Shown here one piece after another: positions 8,698 to 15,187 of a stretch of 64,000 nt of DNA. The DNA is from Geobacter sp. UBA6151. GTDB lineage: Bacteria > Desulfobacterota > Desulfuromonadia > Geobacterales > Pseudopelobacteraceae. The number at the start of each line of letters is the position of its first letter. Within the stretch, counting starts at the first letter, position 1. Where the stretch lies: the NCBI GenBank assembly GCA_002423105.1, contig DIUT01000046.1:22814-86813 (forward strand). Reading direction: 5' to 3'. The position numbers and the translations under genes are program-made. The notes below the pieces were generated by a model that worked only from the letters and a program-made list of their open reading frames with translations, made no database searches and was not told where the DNA came from.

Positions 8698-9243
8698 CTA
8701 CCCCCTGTGGGGTTCAATCAGGCCAAAGTTGCCGTCTTTACGACGGTACAGAACGTTGATCTCGCCGGAACCGGCATCGGTAAATACCAGAAAGTCCTTG
8801 TGCAGCAGGTCCATCTGCATCACCGCTTCTTCAACGGCCATCGGCTTGGCTGTTTCGGTTCTGGTTGTAATGACAACCGGCTCGGGACTTGCCTCCAGGC
8901 TCTCGGCCTCGAAGATTTTTTTGGATACTGTACGGCCATTGCCGGAGGAGCCGGGCTTGTGGTCCTTCAGCTTTTCCTTGTAACGTTTCAATTGACGTTC
9001 AATCTTGTCCAAAACCATATCCACGGCGGCATACATGTCGCTGGTGGCTTCGGAAGCCTTGGTGGTTATGCCGCGACCCGTGATCACGATTTCCACGATG
9101 TGGCGAATTTTTTCCACTGAAAAATAGACCTGGGCGGTGATCGGCTCATCAATGTACTTGGTGACCCGCTCCAGCTTCTCCTCGGCGTAGGCTTTCAGCG
9201 CCTCGCTTTGTTCCATATGCCGAAAGGTTGTCATTACTTGCAT
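8698..9243 (-). CDS. hpf: Ribosome hibernation-promoting factor, long form
   Basis: The 181-residue protein has an N-terminal HPF/YfiA domain (1-100; FRHMEQSEALKAYAEEKLER) and a C-terminal long-form extension ending in YRRKDGNFGLIEP, the domain that dimerises ribosomes into 100S particles in stationary phase. The two are joined by a variable linker of about 35 residues. The start at 9243 has a strong AGGAGGAG Shine-Dalgarno. It sits directly downstream of rpoN, its usual place in Proteobacteria. Confidence 0.93.
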   Translation of the reverse strand: MQVMTTFRHMEQSEALKAYAEEKLERVTKYIDEPITAQVYFSVEKIRHIVEIVITGRGITTKASEATSDMYAAVDMVLDKIERQLKRYKEKLKDHKPGSSGNGRTVSKKIFEAESLEASPEPVVITTRTETAKPMAVEEAVMQMDLLHKDFLVFTDAGSGEINVLYRRKDGNFGLIEPHRG

Positions 9244-9288
9244 GGTTGTGCTCCTCCTGTTAGTAGTTGCCTCTATGTTGAGAGTATA

Positions 9289-10737
9289 TCAGAAATGCCG
9301 TCGTCGTTCAGACGACGATCCGATCCGCATCATTTCACGGTACTTGGTAACGGTCCGACGGGCGATATTCACCGTTTCTCCGGAGAGTATCTCGGCTATC
9401 CGCTGATCGGACAGCGGTTTTTTGGAATCTTCCCGGTCGATAATATCCTTGATTCTACTCTTGACGCTCTCCGAGGAGACATCCTCGCCGCCACCGGAGG
9501 TGGAAAGCCCGCTGTTGAAAAAATATTTCAGTTCAAACAGTCCCTGGGGGGTCTGCATGTACTTGTTGGTGGTGACCCGGCTGATGGTGGATTCATGCAT
9601 GCCGATATCTTCCGCCACATCACGCAGCACCAGGGGATGCAGCCCTTCAACACCCCGCTCCAGGAAGTCCCACTGAAACTTGACGATGCTCTTGGCTACC
9701 CGGAAGATGGTGCGCTGTCGCTGCTGGATGCTCTTGATCAGCCACTGGGCGGCCCGCATCTTGTCGCTGACATATTCATCCGTCTTGGAATCAAGACCGC
9801 CTGCGGCGCGGGCTTCCATGTAATAGGGAGACAGACGCAGGTTCGGCAGACCGTCTTCGTTGAGCATGACTACGTAATCATCTCCCACCTTCTGCACAAA
9901 AATATCAGGTGAAATATACTGTGCGTCATTGCTGCCGTAAATCCTGCCAGGGCGGGGATCAAAGCCGGCAATCAGTCTGGTTGCCGCTACCACTTGGTCG
10001 ATGTCAACCCGCAAACTCCGGGCGATCTGCCGGTAATTGCGGGATTCCAGTTCTTTGAGGTGATGCAACAGGATTGACTCCACCACGCTCCCAGCCATGC
10101 CCAAGGCACGGGCCTGCAGCAGCAGACATTCCTGTAAAGAACGCGCCCCCACGCCAACCGGATCAAGCCCCTGAATCCGCGCCAGCAGAGCTTCCACAAA
10201 AGCTTCATCAACAGCGCAGGATTGGGCGGTTTCAGCAACGGTTGAGCAGAAGAAGCCGTCATCGTCAATATTGCCAATGATCTCTTCCGCAACCCGGACT
10301 TCTTCGTCCGAAAAGCGGCTCATGTGCAGTTGCCAGAGCAGGTGATCAGCCAGGGTACTACGCTGGGTCAGCAGGTTTTCAAAGGAGGGCCGGTCTTCAT
10401 CGTCAGCAGCCTGTTCCCCTGATGAATAGTTGTAGCCATCCAGATAGCTGTCCCAGTCCCGGACCGTTTCCTCGCCGGCAGTCACTTCGGTAAATGCGTC
10501 ATCGCCAAGCCCGGGTTCCGATTCTTCTGCCTCGGAAAGATCTGCAGACTGCTCGCTGACGGCAAATTCCTCCGCTTCCGGCACCTCTTCCAGAATCGGA
10601 TTTTCCTCAAGCTCCTGACTGACAACATCCTGGAGTTCCATCCGGGTCATCTGCAGCAGTTTGATGGCCTGCTGCAACTGGGGGGTCATCACCAGCTGCT
10701 GCGTCATCTTTATCTGTTGGCGCATCTCCATCGCCAT
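9289..10737 (-). CDS. rpoN: RNA polymerase sigma-54 factor RpoN
   Basis: The 482-residue protein has all the usual regions. Region I is Gln-rich (QQLVMTPQLQQAIKLLQ, residues 13-30) and holds off open-complex formation. Region II is acidic (about 55-115). The core-binding domain follows, then a DNA-binding helix-turn-helix (MHESTISRVTTNKYMQTP) and the RpoN box ARRTVTKYRE, which reads the -24 element. A Gly/Ser/Arg tail ends the protein. Length and motifs are complete, so the factor should be functional. It lies between lptB and hpf. The NtrC-type regulator further down the same strand is a potential partner. Confidence 0.97.
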   Translation of the reverse strand: MAMEMRQQIKMTQQLVMTPQLQQAIKLLQMTRMELQDVVSQELEENPILEEVPEAEEFAVSEQSADLSEAEESEPGLGDDAFTEVTAGEETVRDWDSYLDGYNYSSGEQAADDEDRPSFENLLTQRSTLADHLLWQLHMSRFSDEEVRVAEEIIGNIDDDGFFCSTVAETAQSCAVDEAFVEALLARIQGLDPVGVGARSLQECLLLQARALGMAGSVVESILLHHLKELESRNYRQIARSLRVDIDQVVAATRLIAGFDPRPGRIYGSNDAQYISPDIFVQKVGDDYVVMLNEDGLPNLRLSPYYMEARAAGGLDSKTDEYVSDKMRAAQWLIKSIQQRQRTIFRVAKSIVKFQWDFLERGVEGLHPLVLRDVAEDIGMHESTISRVTTNKYMQTPQGLFELKYFFNSGLSTSGGGEDVSSESVKSRIKDIIDREDSKKPLSDQRIAEILSGETVNIARRTVTKYREMMRIGSSSERRRHF

Positions 10738-10758
10738 TACGGGCTCACTCCTGTTCTG

Positions 10759-11499
10759 CTACAGTCTGAATGTTTCGCCCAGATAGATTTCACGGGCCAA
10801 TTTGCTTTCAGCAATCTGTTCGGGGGTGCCGAATTCCAGTACTTCGCCAGCGTTAACAATGTAGGCGGCATCACAGACGACCAGGGTCTCGCGCACATTG
10901 TGATCAGAGATAAGGACGCCGATATTGCGTGCTTTCAGTGATACGATCAAATTCTGGATGTCCGCCACAGCGATCGGATCGATGCCGGCGAACGGTTCGT
11001 CCAGCAGTATGAAGGCCGGGGAAGTGATCAAGGCTCTGGCTATTTCAACCCTGCGCCGCTCGCCGCCGGAAAGGGCATACCCCATGGTGTCGGCAACGTG
11101 GGCTATGCCGAACTCTTCGAGCAGTTCCTGCGCCCGATGCTGCTGCAACTCCCGGTCATTTTCCACGGTTTCCAGTATGGCCAGGAGGTTATCCCGTACG
11201 GAAAGTTTACGGAAGACGGAAGCCTCCTGGGGCAGATAGCTGATCCCCCTGCGGGCACGCAGATGCATCGGAAAATCGGTGATATCTTCATTGTCCAGAA
11301 AGACGTTGCCCCGTTCCGGACGGGTAAGTCCCACAACCATGTAAAAGGTGGTGGTCTTTCCGGCGCCGTTGGGGCCAAGCAGGCCGATAACCTGTCCGGT
11401 GTTCAGGGAAAGGTCCACTCCTGATACCACGGTCCGTTTGCCGTAGCTTTTACACAGTCCTTCAGCCCGCAGGCTTCTGTCAGCGCTGTTTGCTGCCAT
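10759..11499 (-). CDS. lptB: LPS export ABC transporter ATP-binding protein LptB
   Basis: The 246-residue ATPase powers LptFG-mediated extraction of lipopolysaccharide from the inner membrane. It has Walker A GPNGAGKT, the LptB-typical signature LSGGERRRVEIARAL, Walker B FILLDEPFAGID and an H-loop (VLISDHNVRETL). ATG 11499 is chosen; the GTG just before it is also possible. The start lies inside the 3' end of lptA (20-nt overlap), so translation is probably coupled. It is next to rpoN, as in E. coli. Confidence 0.96.
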   Translation of the reverse strand: MAANSADRSLRAEGLCKSYGKRTVVSGVDLSLNTGQVIGLLGPNGAGKTTTFYMVVGLTRPERGNVFLDNEDITDFPMHLRARRGISYLPQEASVFRKLSVRDNLLAILETVENDRELQQHRAQELLEEFGIAHVADTMGYALSGGERRRVEIARALITSPAFILLDEPFAGIDPIAVADIQNLIVSLKARNIGVLISDHNVRETLVVCDAAYIVNAGEVLEFGTPEQIAESKLAREIYLGETFRL

Positions 11500-12016
11500 C
11501 ACTCTTCTTTGGTCCGCTGCCCGGTTTCGGATGAATCACCGCCTCAACCCTGGTGTTCTCGCCACTGTCAACCACGCTGAGCTCGTCGTCGATGAAGTAG
11601 GTTATGATCTTCCCGGTAATGGAATCGTTGTTCTGGGTCACCTTGGGGTTGATGGTGAGCGTGATCTTGCCCAGCTTGTTTTCATAGACCGCATGGCCAC
11701 CGGTACCCACCCGGTTAGTCTGCAGAATCCGCACATTGCCGATAGCAATGATCTTGTCCACGTCGTCGGAGGTCTCACCATAGAAAATTTCAAGCCGGTC
11801 GGAGTAAATGGTTATCTCTTCCTGGCGGGAAACCACCCGGCCGGTGAAAATGGCTTTCTTACCCTTGTTGTCCGCCTGGAGATGGTCCGCCTTGACGGTG
11901 ATCGGTTTGTTGGAGCGATCTTTGCGGTCAGACGGTGTTGCTGCCGTGGATGGCACCGCGTGGAACAGGATCAACACGGCGGCCAGAAGCCAGACCAGAT
12001 AGTTAGCGTTGCGCAT
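11480..12016 (-). CDS. lptA: Periplasmic LPS bridge protein LptA
   Basis: This is a 178-residue OstA/LptA-family protein with a signal peptide (1-25). Its beta-jellyroll repeats would form part of the periplasmic bridge carrying LPS from LptC to LptD. Typical elements are ITVKADHLQADNKGKKAIFTGRVVSRQ and SDRLEIFYG. The start has AGAGGGA 4 nt upstream. It overlaps lptC by 14 nt and lptB by 20 nt. The lysine-rich C-terminal tail is weakly conserved in this family. Confidence 0.92.
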   Translation of the reverse strand: MRNANYLVWLLAAVLILFHAVPSTAATPSDRKDRSNKPITVKADHLQADNKGKKAIFTGRVVSRQEEITIYSDRLEIFYGETSDDVDKIIAIGNVRILQTNRVGTGGHAVYENKLGKITLTINPKVTQNNDSITGKIITYFIDDELSVVDSGENTRVEAVIHPKPGSGPKKSDGSKQR

Positions 12017-12584
12017 GGTATCCCTCTATGACTGCATGTACCTGATGATGAAAACGGACCTGCTCATCCTTGATGGTCAGGTCCATCCCTTGTGCGGTCA
12101 AGGTCAGCCGACCGTCAACAACCCGTACCGGACGATCCGTCAGCACCACTCCTTCAGCGGCCCGGTATTCAAGGAAGTCGGTATCCATTACCATGCCGCG
12201 TTTGGTGACGATATGTACCTGGCCGTTCATTCGCACGATTCGTGCTCCTTCGTTGTAGGAGCCGGTTTGTGAGGTGATCACCATGCCTCCGGCCTTGCCT
12301 TCATAAAGCTCGGTACGGACTTTTTCCAGGCGAACCGAGCCGGATTCCTTGTCGTATTCAGCCTTTTCGGCGGTCAAATTCCAGAGTTTCGTATCACCCC
12401 GCATCTCGGAGAACGAAGCTCCGGACATGGCCATATCAATTTCAGGGGAACTGTTTCGAGGAGCTGATTCGGGCGGTGCCGAGCGGAACTGCTTCAGGGC
12501 AACTGTTCCGGCAATGGCCACACTGACGACGATTATTGCCGCTGCCAGAACCTGTCTGATTTGCTTTGAGGCCATCATTGACAT
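12003..12584 (-). CDS. lptC: LPS export protein LptC
   Basis: The 193-residue bitopic protein has a single N-terminal membrane helix (about 10-30) and a periplasmic OstA-like jellyroll (GTKLWNLTAEKAEYDKESGSVRLEKV) that hands LPS to LptA. Three in-frame Met codons lie in the first four positions, and no Shine-Dalgarno precedes any of them. A good sigma-70 promoter places the expected transcript start at or within a base or two of the first ATG, so the mRNA may be leaderless. The gene is separated from kdsC by 84 nt and overlaps lptA downstream. Confidence 0.9.
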   Translation of the reverse strand: MSMMASKQIRQVLAAAIIVVSVAIAGTVALKQFRSAPPESAPRNSSPEIDMAMSGASFSEMRGDTKLWNLTAEKAEYDKESGSVRLEKVRTELYEGKAGGMVITSQTGSYNEGARIVRMNGQVHIVTKRGMVMDTDFLEYRAAEGVVLTDRPVRVVDGRLTLTAQGMDLTIKDEQVRFHHQVHAVIEGYHAQR

Positions 12585-12590
12585 GGCGGC

Positions 12591-12619
12591 ACTATACCAT
12601 CGGGGCGGTTGCCTGTCCA
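12591..12619 (-). promoter_or_regulatory. Sigma-70 promoter for lptC-lptA-lptB-rpoN
   Basis: On the minus strand TGGACA and TATAGT are separated by 17 nt. The predicted start is about 12584-12585, on the first lptC ATG. This would drive the lpt-rpoN-PTS block independently of the kds genes upstream. Confidence 0.6.
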
Positions 12620-12668
12620 GAAGATAGCTGCTCTGTTGACGGCATTTGGCACAAAGCTTGAATGCTTT

Positions 12669-13187
12669 TCACAGCTCGTAGCGCTGGGCAACCAGTTCAT
12701 CCCATGCCCCGCGTCCCTTCAGCAGCAGGTCGCACAGCTCACGTACTGCACCCATGCCGCCGCCATGCGCGGATACGAAGTCCGCAACAGCACGCACCTC
12801 TGGCAGGGCATCGCAGGGAGCCGCAGAAAAGCCAACCTTGCGCATCACCGGCACGTCAATCACATCGTCGCCCATATAGGCGATCTGATGATCGGCAAGG
12901 CCGGTCCGCTGCCGGATATCATCATAGCTGTCCAGCTTGCGCAGCGACCCCTGGTAGACGAATTCGATCTCCAGTTCCCGTGCCCGCAAGTCAACCACCG
13001 GTGAAGTGCGTCCGGTAATTATGCCGACCTGGATTCCTGCCCGCTGAATCAGTTTGATGCCATGTCCGTCCCGGACGTTGAAAAACTTGGTTTCAACGCC
13101 GTTGGCGTCCCAGATGATCCGGCCATCGGTCATCACACCATCCACATCAAGGATCAATAGTTGGATATGTTGCAGTTTATCCATCAT
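12669..13187 (-). CDS. kdsC: 3-deoxy-D-manno-octulosonate 8-phosphate phosphatase
   Basis: This 172-residue HAD-superfamily phosphatase releases phosphate from Kdo 8-phosphate, the third step of Kdo synthesis. HAD motif I is DVDGVMTDG (14-22), motif II is GIITGR, and motif IV is YMGDDVIDVPVM. It lacks a cap domain, as KdsC does, which is why the family acts as a tetramer. Its ATG overlaps the kdsD stop (ATGA). Confidence 0.95.
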   Translation of the reverse strand: MMDKLQHIQLLILDVDGVMTDGRIIWDANGVETKFFNVRDGHGIKLIQRAGIQVGIITGRTSPVVDLRARELEIEFVYQGSLRKLDSYDDIRQRTGLADHQIAYMGDDVIDVPVMRKVGFSAAPCDALPEVRAVADFVSAHGGGMGAVRELCDLLLKGRGAWDELVAQRYEL

Positions 13188-14152
13188 GCGATACCTGCCT
13201 TCAGAATGTCATGCAAGTGGATGACACCGCAGGGGGGCTGGCTGCCGTCGTCATCAAACACGAAGAGCGAGGTAATTGCGTAGCGTTCCATGGTTTGCAG
13301 GGCTGCGGCAGCCAGATCAGTACGCAGTATCCGCTTCGGTCCCCGGCGCATCAGGCTGCCGGCCGTTATCTTCAGTATCTCTTCACCCCGCTCCAGGGCA
13401 CGGCGCAGGTCGCCATCGGTGATGACCCCCAGCAGGTTGCCATCCCGGTCGGTGACGCCGGTTACGCCCAGACCTTTGGCGGTTATCACGAACAAGGCCT
13501 CTTGCATCTGGGTCTCTTCCGTTACCAGGGGGATTGACTCTCCGCTGTGCATCAGATCTTCGACCCGCAGCAGCAATTTCTTGCCCAGCGAGCCGCCGGG
13601 ATGGAATATGGCGAAATCCTCCTCCTTGAAGCCCCGCTGCACCAGCAGGGCCACTGCCAGGGCGTCACCCATGGCCAGGGTGGCCGTGGTGGATGAGGTG
13701 GGGGCCAGTCCCAGGGGGCAGGCCTCTTCGCTCACCGAAACATCCAGGTAGACATCGGCCATGCGGGAGAGGGTCGAGTCGGGGTTGCCGCTCATGGCAA
13801 TCAGGCTGGCTCCAAGGCGCTTGACCACTGGCAGGATGCGCAGCAGCTCCTCGGTTTCGCCGCTGTTGGAAATGGCGATAACCACATCGCCTTTCATGAT
13901 CATGCCCAGATCGCCGTGAATCCCTTCTGCCGGGTGCAGAAAGAATGCCGGTGTGCCGGTTGAAGCCATGGTAGAGGCGATCTTCTGGCCGATCAGGCCC
14001 GACTTGCCCATGCCGCTGACCACCACCCGACCGTGGCTGGCGAGAATGATTTCCACCGCTTTTTCAAAGGAGGCGTCAATCCGTTCGGACAGGGCTGCTA
14101 CGGCTTGAGCCTCGGCCTGAATTACTTTTTTTGCTGTTTCCCGTATGCTCAT
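13184..14152 (-). CDS. kdsD: D-arabinose 5-phosphate isomerase
   Basis: The 322-residue enzyme interconverts ribulose 5-phosphate and arabinose 5-phosphate, the first step to Kdo. The SIS domain (about 30-175) has GMGKSGLIGQKIASTMASTGTP and HPAEGIHGDLGM. Two CBS domains follow (about 205-320). ATG 14152 is chosen because it begins MSIRETAKKVIQAEA, the normal N terminus; an earlier ATG at 14197 would overlap kdsA by 23 nt. The kds genes are ordered kdsA, kdsD, kdsC. Confidence 0.95.
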   Translation of the reverse strand: MSIRETAKKVIQAEAQAVAALSERIDASFEKAVEIILASHGRVVVSGMGKSGLIGQKIASTMASTGTPAFFLHPAEGIHGDLGMIMKGDVVIAISNSGETEELLRILPVVKRLGASLIAMSGNPDSTLSRMADVYLDVSVSEEACPLGLAPTSSTTATLAMGDALAVALLVQRGFKEEDFAIFHPGGSLGKKLLLRVEDLMHSGESIPLVTEETQMQEALFVITAKGLGVTGVTDRDGNLLGVITDGDLRRALERGEEILKITAGSLMRRGPKRILRTDLAAAALQTMERYAITSLFVFDDDGSQPPCGVIHLHDILKAGIA

Positions 14153-14174
14153 AATGGGCTTGATCCGTGCCTTT

Positions 14175-14996
14175 TCAAGTTCTTGCCACTGCATCAATGG
14201 CTTGCAGTTTTTTCAGGAGTGTCGGCAGTTCTGCCAAGGGGATGGAGTTGGGACCGTCGCACAGCGCAACCTCCGGGTCTTCGTGCACTTCCATGAAAAT
14301 ACCGTCGATACCGGTGGCCACCGCAGCACGGGCAAGGAACTCCACAAATTCACGCTGTCCGCCGGAGCAGTCTCCCTGTCCGCCGGGCAGCTGCACGCTG
14401 TGGGTGGCGTCAAAAACCACCGGATAGCCGAAGGCGCGCATTACCGGCAGGGAGCGCATGTCCACCACCAGATTGTTGTAGCCGAAGGAGGCGCCTCGCT
14501 CGGTCAGAATAATATTTTCGTTGTCGCAGGCCGCAACCTTACCGGCCACGTTGCGCATGTCCCAGGGGGCCAGAAACTGTCCCTTCTTGACATTGATGAC
14601 TTTGCCGGTGCGGGCCGCCGCCGTCAACAGGTCGGTCTGGCGGCAGAGAAAGGCCGGGATCTGCAATACGTCAAGCACCTGGGCCGCCGGAGCTACCTGC
14701 TCAATGGAGTGGATGTCAGACAGGACCGGGATGCCCAGGGCGTCCTTTACCTTTGCCAGGATGCGCAACCCCTGGTCAAGGCCGGGGCCGCGAAAGGCCG
14801 AAACCGAAGTACGGTTGGCTTTGTCGTAGGATGCCTTGAAGATCAGCGACATCCCCAAGCCGTTACAAATGGTCATCAACCGCTCGGCGTGACGCAGGGT
14901 GGCTGATTCGTCCTCGATTACGCAGGGTCCGGCAATCAGGGCCAACGGGCGGCCGCCGCCGATTTTGACCGCTCCGATGGAAAGTTCTCTGGTCAT
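14175..14996 (-). CDS. kdsA: 2-dehydro-3-deoxyphosphooctonate aldolase (Kdo 8-P synthase)
   Basis: The 273-residue TIM-barrel enzyme condenses arabinose 5-phosphate with phosphoenolpyruvate. Motifs include LIAGPCVIE, FKASYDKANRTS, FRGPGLDQGL, LSDIHS and FDATHSVQLPGGQ. ATG 14996 is chosen because GGAGAGG lies 6 nt upstream and the length then matches the family; the longer frame runs back through the leader terminator. An intrinsic-terminator hairpin lies immediately upstream of the Shine-Dalgarno, so expression may be attenuated. Confidence 0.95.
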   Translation of the reverse strand: MTRELSIGAVKIGGGRPLALIAGPCVIEDESATLRHAERLMTICNGLGMSLIFKASYDKANRTSVSAFRGPGLDQGLRILAKVKDALGIPVLSDIHSIEQVAPAAQVLDVLQIPAFLCRQTDLLTAAARTGKVINVKKGQFLAPWDMRNVAGKVAACDNENIILTERGASFGYNNLVVDMRSLPVMRAFGYPVVFDATHSVQLPGGQGDCSGGQREFVEFLARAAVATGIDGIFMEVHEDPEVALCDGPNSIPLAELPTLLKKLQAIDAVART

Positions 14997-15012
14997 GGGC
15001 ATCCTCTCCGAT

Positions 15013-15039
15013 AAAAAGGCCCCGCAGTCCTTGCGGGGC
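15013..15039 (-). terminator. Intrinsic terminator / candidate attenuator in the kdsA leader
   Basis: On the minus strand GCCCCGCA and TGCGGGGC form a perfect 8-bp stem with a 5-nt loop, followed by CTTTTTAT. The kdsA Shine-Dalgarno begins right after the U-run and the ATG is only 17 nt on. The upstream neighbour is divergent, so there is no upstream gene for it to terminate. Confidence 0.75.
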
Positions 15040-15070
15040 ACGGTCCTATTCTTACCACGCCGACGCCTTC

Positions 15071-15116
15071 CTTGACAAGCACCCCTTTGTAGAAGCGTAC
15101 AAGGGCCATTGTCAAG
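15071..15116. repeat. Nested dyad with a TTGACA box on each strand
   Basis: The outer arms CTTGACAA (15071-15078) and TTGTCAAG (15109-15116) enclose near-complementary inner arms CCCTTTGTA and TACAAGGG. The dyad overlaps the kdsA promoter and may be an operator, or a pair of face-to-face promoters. Confidence 0.55.
15086..15115 (-). promoter_or_regulatory. Sigma-70 promoter for kdsA
   Basis: On the minus strand a perfect TTGACA is followed after 18 nt by TACAAA. Transcription would start near 15079, about 40 nt before the leader terminator. Confidence 0.6.
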
Positions 15117-15125
15117 CAGTGGGAA

Positions 15126-15153
15126 TTGATATAGGTTTGCCACTTCTTAATAT
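15126..15153 (+). promoter_or_regulatory. Sigma-70 promoter for the antiporter gene
   Basis: TTGATA and TAATAT are 16 nt apart, with the -10 box about 35 nt before the ATG at 15188. Confidence 0.5.
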
Positions 15154-15187
15154 CTGCGTGTAAGTAGAACAGTACAAGGTTGATCTC

